Assembly (NCBI GenBank): GCA_025965895.1
Contig: JAOPWC010000114.1
Span: forward strand, 1-64,000
Direction of reading: 5' to 3'
From: Mycobacterium sp.
GTDB lineage: Bacteria; Actinomycetota; Actinomycetes; Mycobacteriales; Mycobacteriaceae
Length of the DNA: 64,000 nucleotides
In this document: positions 45,611-54,787 of the stretch, in pieces
Position numbering within the stretch: the stretch's first letter is position 1
How the letters are laid out: each line of letters begins with the position of its first letter
Made by a program: the position numbers and the translations under genes
The notes under the pieces: generated by a model
The model's database searches: none
What the model saw: only the letters and a program-made list of their open reading frames with translations
What the model was told of the DNA's origin: nothing

Positions 45611-46414
45611 ATGAACTCCAATCCGGCGCCCGTCAAGCAGGGAGCGGGGGTGCCGCTGCACCGCCAGCTCTTCTTGGTGTTGCGCGACGAGATCGCCCGC
45701 GGTGCGATCGCCGCCGGCGAGCCGTTGCCCACCGAGCAGGCGCTGGGCGAGCAGTTCGGCGTATCACGCATCACGGTGCGGCGCGCTCTTGCCGACTTGG
45801 CCGACCAGGGTTACATCGAGCGACGGCACGGGGTCGGATCCTTTGTCCGGCGCACCGCCCGATCGATGCGACGTTCAGCCGGCGGGTCCTACATGGACGA
45901 ACTTCGTCAGACCGAATTCGAGACCGAGGCGCAAGTCCTGGAGCTCGGCATCCGCCCGACGCCACCGGCCATCGCCGGCAAGCTGGAGCTCGGCGAGAGG
46001 TCCCTGCACATCACGCGCGCCCGCCGCGAACGCCGAACAGGTGAACCACTGATGGTCACCGAGGCGTGGCTCCCGGCCCACCTGGCCGAGGCGATCACCG
46101 AGGACAAGCTGAGGCGCAGCCCGCTCTATCGCCTGCTGTCCGACGCCGGCATCACCGTTGACCGCATGCAACACGAGATCACCGCGGAGATCGCCGGCCC
46201 CCGCTACGCCCAGCTGCTCGACGTCGCGATCGGCTCGGCGCTGCTGCGCGTCGACCGCATCGCGTTCGTCGGCGACGTTCCTCACCACATGCTGTCGATC
46301 CGGTTGTCGCCCGAGCGAAGCCGGATTGTGCTGAGCCAGTCCGCGCACCAACTCGAGGAGGGCGGGGGGCTTGCGATCGCACACGACGTGGGTGCGGTTC
46401 CGGCAGTCCGCTAG
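45611..46414 (+). CDS. GntR-family regulator with UTRA domain
   Basis: From the ATG at 45611 the product is 267 residues. The winged helix at about 12-80 includes GEPLPTEQALGEQFGVSRIT, VRRALADLADQGYIERRHGV and GSFV. The C-terminal UTRA ligand domain (about 100-250) has RARRERRTGEPLMVTEAWLP and the late LSIRLSPERSRI strand. An upstream GTG at 45560 is in frame but gives an unlike N-terminus. It is divergent from the MmgE-lyase-dehydratase operon and very likely binds the 15-bp palindrome at 45500-45514, released by a pathway acid. Confidence 0.9.
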   Translation: MNSNPAPVKQGAGVPLHRQLFLVLRDEIARGAIAAGEPLPTEQALGEQFGVSRITVRRALADLADQGYIERRHGVGSFVRRTARSMRRSAGGSYMDELRQTEFETEAQVLELGIRPTPPAIAGKLELGERSLHITRARRERRTGEPLMVTEAWLPAHLAEAITEDKLRRSPLYRLLSDAGITVDRMQHEITAEIAGPRYAQLLDVAIGSALLRVDRIAFVGDVPHHMLSIRLSPERSRIVLSQSAHQLEEGGGLAIAHDVGAVPAVR

Positions 46415-46434
46415 ACGGTTCCCCTGACCGAGGC

Positions 46435-48105
46435 TCAGAGGGCATCCGCCACGGCGCGCCCGGCCGCGCGTCCGCTGAACAGGCAGCCGCCGAGGAAGGT
46501 TCCTTCGAGCGCGTTGTAGCCGTGAACGCCGCCGCCGCCGAACCCGGCGACTTCCCCCGCGGCGTACAGGCCGTCGATGGGGCGGCCGTCGATGCCCAGA
46601 GCGCGGGAATCGAGGTCGGTTTGTATGCCGCCCAATGATTTCCGGGTCAAAATGTGCAGCTTGACCCCGATGAGGGGGCCTGCCGAGGGATCGAGGATGC
46701 GATGCGGCGCAGCGACGCGGCCGATGCGGTCCCCAAGGTAGCGGCGGGCGTTGCGAATCCCTTGGACTTGGGCGTCCTTGCTGAACGGGTTGGCCATCTG
46801 CAGGTCCCGCGCCTTGATCTGAGCCCGAATCGACGCCGGGTCGAGCAGCGGCTCAGCGGTCAGCGCGTTCATTCGGCTGACGAGGCCGTCGAGATTGTCG
46901 GCAACGACGAAGTCGGCGCCGTGCTGCTTGAACGCCTCGACGGGACCGGGCGCTCCTTTGCTCAGCAGCCGCTCCCGCAGAAAGGTCTTGCGGCTCTTGC
47001 TGGTGATGTCCGGGTTCTGCTCGGAGCCCGACAGCGCGAACTCCCGCTCGATGATCTTCTGGGTCAGGATGAACCATGAGTGGCTGTAGCGCTCGATGTC
47101 GGGAGTGGTGCGCAGGTATCGCAGCGTGCCGAGCGTGTCGTAGCCGGGCAGGTACGGCTGCGGAAGCCGTCGGCCCAGCGCGTCGAACCACATCGATGAC
47201 GGCCCGGGCAGGATCCGGATGGCGTGCTTGGGCCAGATCGGATTCCAGTTCCGGATGCCTTCGGTGTAGTGCCACATCCGGTCACGGTTGACCAGCCGCG
47301 TGCCGGCCTTTTCGGCGATATCCAGCATTCGGCCGTCCACATACGCCGGCACGCCGGTGATCATCGCTGTCGGTGCGCTACCCAGCCGCGGCGGCCAGTA
47401 GCTGCGCACCAGATCGTGATTGCCGCCGATTCCGCCTGTGGCGACGATCACCGCCTCGGCGCTCAACTCGAACTCGCCGACAACATCCCGGTTGGACGGG
47501 GCGCCGCGCGCCGCATCATCGGGGGCGAGCACGGTGCCACGTACCCCGGTAGCGGCACCGTTGGTGATGACAAGCTCGTCGACGCGGTGCCGGTGACAGA
47601 ACTGGACCACCCCGCTGGCCGCGGACGTCTGGGCGGAGTCCACGAACGGCTCCACGACACCGGTGCCGGTGCCCCATGCAACGTGAAACCGCGGCACCGA
47701 ATTGCCGTGTCCGGTGGCGCGCAGATCGCCGCGCTCGGCCCAGCCCACCGTCGGCAGAAAGCGGATGCCATGCCCGAGCAACCAGGACCGATTCTCTCCC
47801 GCCGCGAACTCGACGTACGCGCGCGCCCATTTCGCCGCCCACTCGTCCTCGTCGTCCAGACGGTCGAATTGGGCGCTGCCCTGCCAGTCGTTCCACGCCA
47901 ACTCGAAAGAGTCCTTGATCTGCATCCGGCGCTGCTCGGGACTGTCGACCAGGAAGATGCCCCCGAACGACCAGAACGCCTGACCGCCCAGGTTGGCGGC
48001 GTTTTCCTGATCGATCACCGCGACGTTCTTGCCGCGGCTGGTCAGCTCGTGGGTCGCCACCAAACCGGCCAGCCCGCCACCGATCACGATGACATCTGTG
48101 TGCAT
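46435..48105 (-). CDS. FAD-binding dehydrogenase, Rv0785-like
   Basis: The 556-residue flavoprotein begins HTDVIVIGGGLAGLVATHEL, with the GGGLAG dinucleotide motif near 9-14, and NLGGQAFWSFGGIFLVDSP. It ends with the C-terminal FAD motif IDGLYAAGEVAGFGGGGVHG and LEGTFLGGCLFSGRAAGRAV. This is the fumarate reductase/ketosteroid dehydrogenase superfamily, in the branch of Rv0785, whose substrate is not firmly known. GGAGG lies ten bases before the ATG. It follows the lactate permease gene by 120 bases on the same strand and may be co-expressed. It converges with the GntR gene, and no partner for electron transfer is adjacent. Confidence 0.87.
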   Translation of the reverse strand: MHTDVIVIGGGLAGLVATHELTSRGKNVAVIDQENAANLGGQAFWSFGGIFLVDSPEQRRMQIKDSFELAWNDWQGSAQFDRLDDEDEWAAKWARAYVEFAAGENRSWLLGHGIRFLPTVGWAERGDLRATGHGNSVPRFHVAWGTGTGVVEPFVDSAQTSAASGVVQFCHRHRVDELVITNGAATGVRGTVLAPDDAARGAPSNRDVVGEFELSAEAVIVATGGIGGNHDLVRSYWPPRLGSAPTAMITGVPAYVDGRMLDIAEKAGTRLVNRDRMWHYTEGIRNWNPIWPKHAIRILPGPSSMWFDALGRRLPQPYLPGYDTLGTLRYLRTTPDIERYSHSWFILTQKIIEREFALSGSEQNPDITSKSRKTFLRERLLSKGAPGPVEAFKQHGADFVVADNLDGLVSRMNALTAEPLLDPASIRAQIKARDLQMANPFSKDAQVQGIRNARRYLGDRIGRVAAPHRILDPSAGPLIGVKLHILTRKSLGGIQTDLDSRALGIDGRPIDGLYAAGEVAGFGGGGVHGYNALEGTFLGGCLFSGRAAGRAVADAL

Positions 48106-48224
48106 CAACGAACAACCTCCACGATCGGTCAGGCCGTGGCGCTGACAGCGTACCGGCTCCGTGGGCTGCGGTGCCCTACCGTCTACTCAACGCGAACAAG
48201 CGCGATTTGCGGCCCGTTCGAGGG

Positions 48225-49871
48225 TCAGCCATGGGGAACCATCCAGGACAGCAAATCGGACGCTTGCAGCCCGGACAGGACGCACAGGAAGACGAGGAAC
48301 ACCACGCTCCAGATGACGACGCGGCGGAAGATGTCGCCTTCTTTTCCGTGCAGGCCGACCGCCGCCGCCGCGATGGCGAGGTTCTGCGGCGAAATCATCT
48401 TGCCCAACACCCCGCCCGAGCTGTTTCCGGCCGCCATCAAGACGGGGGACAAACCGGCCTGGTTCGCGGCGGTGACTTGAAGCGCGCCGAACAGGGAGTT
48501 CGCCGAGGTGTCGGAGCCGGTCACCGCGACGCCGAGCCAGCCCAGGATGGGGGAGATCAGCGCAAACGTGCCTCCCGCGGCGGCCATCCAGGTGCCGAGC
48601 GTAATCGTTTGTCCGGAGGCATTCATCACGAAAGCCAAGGCCAGAACCCCCATTACGGTCACGATTGCCCAGCGCAGCTGATGCAGAGCCGCCCCGTAGG
48701 CCTTGACTGCCCTCGGCAGTGAAAGGCGCAGCGCGATCATGGTGATGATGCCGGCGATCAGCATCTGCGTGCCCGGCGTGGTGAGCAGGTTCAAAGTGAA
48801 CTCGACGAGACTCACCGGTTTGCCCTTCGGACTCACCAAATGCAGCCCCGGCCAGTGGAACTTGATCGTCGCCTTGTCCAAGAATTTCTTCACGGGAGTG
48901 ATCTGGCACACCACGAATACGACGATGACGATCAGGTACGGCGCGTAGGCGCGCACGACCTCGGCGGGGGTGTCGCGGCCTTCGACGCGCGCGGCGAACT
49001 CGGGGGTCGGCTCGTCGGCCGCGCCGCCGGCGATCGCCGCGCGCTCGGTATAGGGCTCGCGAGGGCGCCAGACCCGAACCATGGCCACCACCGCCGCGGC
49101 AGACAGCAACGATGCCACCACGTCAGCCAGCGGCACAGAGATGAAATTGGACGTCGCGTACTGTGCCAGTGCGAACACCAGGCCGCACACCACTGCCACC
49201 GGCCAGGTCTCGCGGATCCCACGCCAGCCGTCGACAATCGCCAGCAGCGCCAGCGGGACGAACAGCGCCAGGATCGGGGTCTGCCGCCCGACCATCGCAC
49301 CCAGTGTGTCGCTGGACAGCCCGGTCACCTTGGCGAGCGTGATGATCGGCGTCGCCATGGCCCCGAACGCGACAGGCGCCGTGTTGGCGGTCAGCGCGAG
49401 CACGGCGGCCTTCAACGGCTTGAAGCCCAGGGCGGTCAACATGACAGAGGTCACCGCCACCGGGGTGCCGAACCCGGCCAGCGCCTCCAGCAACGCTCCG
49501 AAAGAGAACGCGATGATGATCGCCTGTATCCGCTGGTCGTCGCTCACCCGGGCGAACGAGCGGCGCAGCACGTCGAAGTGCCCGGTCTCCACGGTCATTT
49601 GATAGACCCAGATCGCGTTGATGACGATCCACAGGATCGGGAAGAACCCGAATGCGGCCCCTTCAGTGCCTGCCAGCAATGCCTGCCCGACCGGCATGCC
49701 GTAAACCGCGATCCCGATGGCGAGCGCGACGGCCAGCGAGACCAGTGATGCCACCCACGCGGTGATCCGAAGCACGCCGAGCATCACGAACAGCAGCAGC
49801 AGCGGAACCGCCGCGACCAGCGAGCTCCACCCGAGAGAGTGGGCGATCGGATCAAGGTCCTGTTTGTACAC
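48225..49871 (-). CDS. lctP: L-lactate permease family transporter
   Basis: The 548-residue protein has about a dozen or more hydrophobic segments and the LctP-family signatures: FGFFPILWIVINAIWVYQMT, AFSFGALLEALAGFGTPVAV, APVAFGAMATPIITLAKVTG, GWLGVAVTGSDTSANSLFGA and SSGGVLGKMISPQNLAIAAA. LctP proteins take up L- or D-lactate and glycolate with protons. The start is a GTG. It is upstream of an Rv0785-like flavoprotein on the same strand, so the imported hydroxy acid may be linked to that dehydrogenase. A very strong hairpin lies 70 bases upstream of the start. Confidence 0.9.
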   Translation of the reverse strand: MYKQDLDPIAHSLGWSSLVAAVPLLLLFVMLGVLRITAWVASLVSLAVALAIGIAVYGMPVGQALLAGTEGAAFGFFPILWIVINAIWVYQMTVETGHFDVLRRSFARVSDDQRIQAIIIAFSFGALLEALAGFGTPVAVTSVMLTALGFKPLKAAVLALTANTAPVAFGAMATPIITLAKVTGLSSDTLGAMVGRQTPILALFVPLALLAIVDGWRGIRETWPVAVVCGLVFALAQYATSNFISVPLADVVASLLSAAAVVAMVRVWRPREPYTERAAIAGGAADEPTPEFAARVEGRDTPAEVVRAYAPYLIVIVVFVVCQITPVKKFLDKATIKFHWPGLHLVSPKGKPVSLVEFTLNLLTTPGTQMLIAGIITMIALRLSLPRAVKAYGAALHQLRWAIVTVMGVLALAFVMNASGQTITLGTWMAAAGGTFALISPILGWLGVAVTGSDTSANSLFGALQVTAANQAGLSPVLMAAGNSSGGVLGKMISPQNLAIAAAAVGLHGKEGDIFRRVVIWSVVFLVFLCVLSGLQASDLLSWMVPHG

Positions 49872-49940
49872 GGCGACTACCTCGCGGGGGCGTGGATTTT
49901 CGGGGCGACCTCTCTGGGTTTACTCCACATCCCGTGAGCA

Positions 49941-49986
49941 GACGCAGAATCCCCCCAATTCGGATCAAATTGGGGGACTCTGCGTC
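49941..49986. terminator. long near-perfect bidirectional hairpin
   Basis: GACGCAGA at 49941-49948 pairs perfectly with TCTGCGTC at 49979-49986, and inside them CCCCCAATT pairs with AATTGGGGG, giving about 18-19 paired bases with one or two mismatches. It lies between the stop of the MFS gene and the start of the lactate permease gene, both on the minus strand. No T-run follows on either strand, so it may be a U-less terminator, a processing site or a protein-binding palindrome. Confidence 0.55.
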
Positions 49987-50010
49987 CGGTCGCGCCGAGC
50001 CGACGTTCGG

Positions 50011-51609
50011 TCAGTGACCGAGGGCCACCACCGCGCCGGAGTTCTGGCCTTGCCGAACGAACAGGGCAAGAAGGGCGCCGACCGCGGCGGCCGCCGCGGC
50101 GACAAGCATCGATGTGTGCAGCCCGATCATGAAGGCACTGTGGCTGCCACTGCCGACCGATGCCGACAGCTGCGGGGGCATTCCCGGGATTGTCGGCGAC
50201 ACCCCTTGGGCCACCAGTTCTTTCGCGGCCGAAAGCTTGGCCGCAATCGGTGCGGGAGTGCCCGCGCCGGTGAGCTCGCCGGCCAGCACCGAACCGACCC
50301 GGCTGCTGAGCACCGAGCCGAGGATCGTGGTGCCGAGCACCCCACCAAGCTGCACCGCAGTGCTCTGCAATCCGCCCGCCACACCGGCATCGTCGACGCC
50401 GGCGTTCCCGACGATGGCGTCCGAACTTGCCGTCAACACCAGGCCGATGCCGGCGCCCAGCAGCACAAACGCCGGCCACAATGCCTGATAGCCGGAGTTG
50501 GCGTGCAGGAAGGTCATCGAGAACAGCGCGACCGCGACCGCTGCCAGCCCGGCAACCATCGCCGGACGGGGCCCGAACCTCTGGGTGAGAAGTCCGCTGA
50601 GCGGCGCCGTCACCATCAACGTCAAACTCAGCGGCAACGTGCGCACACCGGCCCCGAGTGGGCTGAAGCTTTGGACGTTCTGCAGGTACAGCGTCACGAA
50701 GAACAACGCGCCGAACAGCGCGAAGAAATTGACTACCACCACGGCCGTGCCTATCGACACCGACCGATTGGCGAACAACCGGATGGGCAGCAACGGTTCC
50801 GGTGTACGCACCTCAATGAGCACGAACACGGCCAGCGCGACAAGGCCGACCATAATGACGCCGAGCGTGCGGCCGGCCAGCCAGCCCCAGCTCTGCGCTT
50901 TGATCAGGGCGAACACGATCAGGAACAGCCCGCCGCTGAGCGTGGCGATGCCGGGCATGTCCATGCGCTGCTCCTGCCCGCTGCGGCTCTCGGCAATTGC
51001 CAGTCCGCCGATCAACAATGCGACCGCCGCGATCGGCGCATTGATGTAAAACACCGATTGCCAGCTGACGTGCTCGACAAGCAGGCCGCCGACGATCGGA
51101 CCGGCCGCGATCGACACACCCGACGCCGCACCCCAGATGCCGACGGCCGCGTTGAGTCTCTCCCGCGGGAACGTGCTGCGCACGACGGCGAGGGTGCCGG
51201 GCATCAGCAACGCGCCGAAGACCCCCTGCAGCGTCCGCAACAGAATGACGCCGCCCACCGTGCCGATCAAACCGATGCCCACCGACGTGGCCGCGAAACC
51301 GGCGGCGCCGAGAAAGAACATCTGACGACGGCCAAACCGGTCGCCTAGCTTTCCGCCGAAGATCAACAGCGACGCGAGCGCCAGCATGTAGGCATCGGTG
51401 ATCCACTGCAGATCTGGAAGCGATGCGTGCAGGTCGGCGGCGATGCGCGGGTTGGCGATGGCGACGACGGACGCGTCGAGCCCGACCATGATCACACCGA
51501 CCGAGACGGCGGCCAAAGTCCACCACTGGTTACCCCGCATCCCGGCTGCAAAGGAGGCGCGGTGGCGGCCGCGGGCGGACACATCGGGGGTGGTCGCGAT
51601 CAGCGACAT
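50011..51609 (-). CDS. MFS drug-type efflux transporter, DHA2 family (14 helices)
   Basis: From the ATG at 51609, preceded by GGAG, the product is 532 residues with 14 predicted helices. Family motifs are LDASVVAIANPRIAADLHAS (motif D1), LGDRFGRRQMFFLGAAGFAA (motif A), LRTLQGVFGALLMPGTLAVV and the motif C-like GAASGVSIAAGPIVGGLLVE. These proton-driven exporters remove drugs, dyes or metabolites. A divergent TetR gene with a palindrome between them suggests induction by a transported compound. An upstream start at 51645 is possible but places the operator within the coding region. Confidence 0.9.
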   Translation of the reverse strand: MSLIATTPDVSARGRHRASFAAGMRGNQWWTLAAVSVGVIMVGLDASVVAIANPRIAADLHASLPDLQWITDAYMLALASLLIFGGKLGDRFGRRQMFFLGAAGFAATSVGIGLIGTVGGVILLRTLQGVFGALLMPGTLAVVRSTFPRERLNAAVGIWGAASGVSIAAGPIVGGLLVEHVSWQSVFYINAPIAAVALLIGGLAIAESRSGQEQRMDMPGIATLSGGLFLIVFALIKAQSWGWLAGRTLGVIMVGLVALAVFVLIEVRTPEPLLPIRLFANRSVSIGTAVVVVNFFALFGALFFVTLYLQNVQSFSPLGAGVRTLPLSLTLMVTAPLSGLLTQRFGPRPAMVAGLAAVAVALFSMTFLHANSGYQALWPAFVLLGAGIGLVLTASSDAIVGNAGVDDAGVAGGLQSTAVQLGGVLGTTILGSVLSSRVGSVLAGELTGAGTPAPIAAKLSAAKELVAQGVSPTIPGMPPQLSASVGSGSHSAFMIGLHTSMLVAAAAAAVGALLALFVRQGQNSGAVVALGH

Positions 51610-51666
51610 GTTTGCTCCGTTCGGGATGTGGAGGTTGACTGCCACTTACCGCCGTCAACGATAGGA

Positions 51667-51690
51667 GAAGTGGATGCGCATCTCCACTTC
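51667..51690. promoter_or_regulatory. TetR operator candidate between MFS and TetR genes
   Basis: GAAGTGGA (51667-51674) and TCCACTTC (51683-51690) are perfect inverted arms with an eight-base spacer containing TGCGCA. The site lies between the divergent starts and overlaps the promoter area of both genes. Confidence 0.6.
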
Positions 51691-51708
51691 AGTGATTAGG
51701 CTTGACCT

Positions 51709-52374
51709 GTGATTTCAAGCGCAGCGAAGGGCGAAAAGGGACCCAGGCCACTTCGCGCCGACGCACAGCTCAATCGAGACAGAATTCTCGCCGCAGCCGC
51801 AAAGTTGTTCGCTGAGCGTGGGCTGGCTGTGCCGCTCGAGGAGATCGCCGACCGCGCAGGTGTTGGCGTGGCGACGCTGTACCGGCGCTTCCCGACGCGC
51901 GCCGATCTTGCGGCCGCCGCGTTCGAGCGCAGCATGTCGCGGTACACCGAGGTCGTCGATCGCGCGCTGGCCAACCCGCGGCCGTGGGATGGGTTTCGTG
52001 GCCTGGTCTTCGGACTGTGTGAACTGCAGGCCGGCGACGCCGGGATGCGGGACCTGCTCACCACCGCATTCCCGGGCAGCAGCGCCCTCGAAGGACGGAT
52101 CAACGAGGCCGTCGAGAAGGTCAAGGTCCTCATCGGACGGGCACAGCACGAGGGCAGCCTGCGGCCCGACGTCGTGGTGGCCGACCTGGTCGTGATGCTG
52201 CTGGGCAATGCCGGGGTGCTCAGGGCTACCGGCAGCTCCGCCCCCCAGGCGTGGCCTAGATTCGCGGCGTTGATGGTCGACGGTTTTCGCGCACGGCCTG
52301 ATGTGCCACTGCCCCCGGCGCCGCACGAGCAGCAGTTGCGCCGCTCCATCGCATTGCTCAACGGGGACCGCTGA
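51709..52374 (+). CDS. TetR-family regulator of the MFS pump
   Basis: The 221-residue protein has a TetR helix-turn-helix near 32-75 (VPLEEIADRAGVGVATLYRR, FPTRADLAAAAFE) and a SBP-like C-terminal ligand domain (HEGSLRPDVVVADLVVMLLG). The GTG start at 51709 lacks a ribosome site, but TAGGCT lies six bases upstream, matching the TANNNT box at leaderless spacing. It is divergent from the DHA2 transporter gene and most likely represses it through the palindrome at 51667-51690. Confidence 0.88.
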   Translation: MISSAAKGEKGPRPLRADAQLNRDRILAAAAKLFAERGLAVPLEEIADRAGVGVATLYRRFPTRADLAAAAFERSMSRYTEVVDRALANPRPWDGFRGLVFGLCELQAGDAGMRDLLTTAFPGSSALEGRINEAVEKVKVLIGRAQHEGSLRPDVVVADLVVMLLGNAGVLRATGSSAPQAWPRFAALMVDGFRARPDVPLPPAPHEQQLRRSIALLNGDR

Positions 52375-52377
52375 GGA

Positions 52378-52920
52378 TCAGACCTGACGCCACGAGGGCT
52401 TGGTCGCATCAACCAGCTGCATATCGACAGGGCCGAGGCCGAAGATGGCGATCACCGCCGGGTCGGCCTGTCCTTGCGGTACGCCGTCGTAATGAGGCGT
52501 TCGGGCAGTACGTTTGACGTAGCCACCTGGCCCGACAGGAACGGCGTCGCTGGGCCGAAAATCGTTGCCGCTGTTGACCCACCACGTGCCGAACACGACG
52601 ACACAAATCCGGTCGGTCGCGTACGTGTGCGGTGCGCTGAACCAGCCCGGGTGCCACCTCATCATGACGAGGTACGGTCCCGGCTTGTTCAGATCTCCAT
52701 AGAGCGTGGACATTTCGCCACTCCGAGCCGGCAGGTTACCCCACGACTGGAAGCTGATGTGCTCGTAGGGCAGAACGAAGGTTTCGTTCGGATCGGGTCC
52801 ATGGGCGGCGCTTGCCGCAGTTGCAACGCTCGCGCGATGGGTGCTGTGAATGCAGCCGGCGGCGGCCAGCACAAGCGGTGTCGCCAGCACCGAGCGCCTG
52901 CTCCACTCTATCTGGCTCAT
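52378..52920 (-). CDS. Tat-exported cupin-domain lipoprotein
   Basis: The 180-residue protein starts with a twin-arginine signal (SRRSVLATPLVLAAAGC) that ends in a lipobox with Cys23, so it should be exported folded and lipid-anchored. The mature part is a single small cupin barrel with WHPGWFSAPHTYATDRICVV, which contains two His, and RTARTPHYDGVPQ. A metal-dependent activity or ligand binding is plausible, but the family role is unknown. It converges with the TetR gene. Its upstream region carries three tandem 15-17 base repeats. Confidence 0.78.
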   Translation of the reverse strand: MSQIEWSRRSVLATPLVLAAAGCIHSTHRASVATAASAAHGPDPNETFVLPYEHISFQSWGNLPARSGEMSTLYGDLNKPGPYLVMMRWHPGWFSAPHTYATDRICVVVFGTWWVNSGNDFRPSDAVPVGPGGYVKRTARTPHYDGVPQGQADPAVIAIFGLGPVDMQLVDATKPSWRQV

Positions 52921-53012
52921 CAGATCTTTCTCCCGCCGTTGTTCGCCCCGCAGCTGCCGTTTGTGCTCTGTGCCGGGTGTGGCCAGGGTCGGTGCGCCGT
53001 CCGGCTGTGAAG

Positions 53013-53060
53013 TTCATGAATTGCGTGGTTCATGAACTGCGTAGGTCAAGAATTGCGTTG
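53013..53060 (+). repeat. three tandem direct repeats with palindromic cores
   Basis: TTCATGAATTGCGTGG (53013-53028), TTCATGAACTGCGTAGG (53029-53045) and TCAAGAATTGCGTTG (53046-53060) follow one another. The first two contain the 8-bp palindrome TTCATGAA. They lie between the divergent starts of the cupin lipoprotein and a histidine kinase, within the gene-free stretch 52921-53229. A multi-site operator is likely. Confidence 0.6.
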
Positions 53061-53229
53061 CGGTGAAACGATGTCTGCACGGCTGACCGGCAAGTAACGA
53101 TGCTGCCAGCGGGTATCTCTGATACCAGCCAGCAGGCATTTGTCGCGTGAGTGATCTGTTTGATTGCGCGTCGGGTGATCTGCGTGCTAACCCGGGTTTG
53201 TGTTGAAGCGTCAGCGCGCTGGCGGCCGG

Positions 53230-54765
53230 ATGTGGTCGTGGTTGGTGCGCCCGGCGCCTCCGCCGCTGTGGCTGGGGGTGGTGGTCGCGGTTGCCGTGGT
53301 GCTGATGGAAACCATGGTTGTGGTCGTCCTCAAGAAGATCGCGCCCATGGACGCCTTCAACCTGGTCTATCTGCTCGGTGTGCTGGTGATCGCAACGGCC
53401 TGGGGCTTCGGGCTTGCGTCGGTCACCGCCGTCGTCAGCGCCGGGGCGCTGGCGTACTTCCGCAAGTGGCCCGATGACATGATCGACCTCACCTCCGCCG
53501 AAAATTGGATGGCGGTCGTCATCTTCTTCGTTGTTGCGCTTTTGGCGAACGCATTGGCCGGCGTGGCCCGGGCCCGAGCGGCCGAAGCGGAGGAACGTCG
53601 TATGGAAGCCGACCAGGCCGCAGAATTGGCCGGGCTCATGTCGGCTCAGCAGTCCGCGCTGCGCCGCGTCGCGACTTTGGTTGCCCAAGGCGTCGCGCCG
53701 AGGGCCGTCTTCGCGGGGGTGGCGACCGAGCTGGCCCGCTGTCTGGATGTCCCTGACACGGCGGTGTTCCGCTACGAGACAGGGGGCTCGGTGATCTTGC
53801 TGGCTGCCCATGATGAACCCGAGTCCGCGGCCAGCCGACTGGGTGCGAGACTTCCGCTCGAAGGCGACAGTATCGCGGCGATGGTTCTGGATACCGGCCG
53901 CGCCGCGCGGATTGACGACTACGACCACGCCGTTGGCCCACCCGCCGAGCGGATGCGTGCGCTGGGCGTGCGTAGCGGAGTCGGCGCTCCCGTGATTGTC
54001 GACAGACGCGTGTGGGGTGTGGCCATTGTCGGGTGGCGGCGCCCAGATCCTCTTCCGCCCGACACCGAAGCGCGGGTAACGGACTTCGCGGACCTGGTCG
54101 CCGTGGCCATCGCGAACGCCGAGGCCCGTGCGGAACTGACCGCATCTCGTGCGCGCATCGTCGCGGCGGCCGACGACGCACGACGGCGGCTGGAACGCGA
54201 CTTGCATGACGGCGCGCAACAGCGGCTCGTCGCACTTGGACTGAAGCTGCGCATGGCGGAGGACTTTGTGCCATCCGGGTCCGAACCACTCAAGCAGCAG
54301 ATCTCTGACGTGGTTGACGGCCTCGTCGACGTGTCGAAGGATCTGCAGGAGATTTCCCGCGGAATCCATCCGGCGATCCTGTCGAAGGGTGGGCTTGCCC
54401 GCGCGCTGAGAATCTTGGGCCGCAGGTCGATGGTCCCGGTCAACCTCGACGTCGACGTGACCCGCCGATTTTCGGATCCGACGGAAGTAGCCGTGTATTA
54501 CGTGGTGGCGGAGGCGCTCACGAATGCGGCCAAGCATGCGCGGGCGTCCGAAGTGGACGTTGTCGTGAAAGCGACGGACGAAGCATTGCACCTGATGATC
54601 CGGGACAACGGCGACGGTGGAGCGGACCCGCGAATGGGGTCCGGTCTGACCGGCTTGATGGACCGCGTCGAGGCCCTCGGGGGCCGGATGTGGATCACGA
54701 GTCAGGTCGGAGACGGAACATCGCTCGTCGTCACGATACCCTCAGACGCGAGGGCGGCCGTCTGA
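53230..54765 (+). CDS. membrane sensor histidine kinase (DUF4118-GAF-HisKA_3)
   Basis: From the ATG at 53230 the product is 511 residues. About 90 residues of hydrophobic helices come first (LGVVVAVAVVLMETMVVVVL, FNLVYLLGVLVIATAWGFGL, WMAVVIFFVVALLANALAG), resembling the KdpD-type DUF4118 membrane domain. A coiled linker, a GAF domain at about 140-290 and the H-box RRRLERDLHDGAQQRL (His326) follow. The HATPase_c domain has AEALTNAAKHAR and RDNGDGGADPRMGSG. It shares its GAF and kinase core with the kinases at 998 and 2492. A TTG at 53200 is an alternative start. No response regulator is adjacent, and tandem repeats lie upstream. Confidence 0.88.
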   Translation: MWSWLVRPAPPPLWLGVVVAVAVVLMETMVVVVLKKIAPMDAFNLVYLLGVLVIATAWGFGLASVTAVVSAGALAYFRKWPDDMIDLTSAENWMAVVIFFVVALLANALAGVARARAAEAEERRMEADQAAELAGLMSAQQSALRRVATLVAQGVAPRAVFAGVATELARCLDVPDTAVFRYETGGSVILLAAHDEPESAASRLGARLPLEGDSIAAMVLDTGRAARIDDYDHAVGPPAERMRALGVRSGVGAPVIVDRRVWGVAIVGWRRPDPLPPDTEARVTDFADLVAVAIANAEARAELTASRARIVAAADDARRRLERDLHDGAQQRLVALGLKLRMAEDFVPSGSEPLKQQISDVVDGLVDVSKDLQEISRGIHPAILSKGGLARALRILGRRSMVPVNLDVDVTRRFSDPTEVAVYYVVAEALTNAAKHARASEVDVVVKATDEALHLMIRDNGDGGADPRMGSGLTGLMDRVEALGGRMWITSQVGDGTSLVVTIPSDARAAV

Positions 54766-54787
54766 CTGCGGCCCACGGAGTCCGGCG

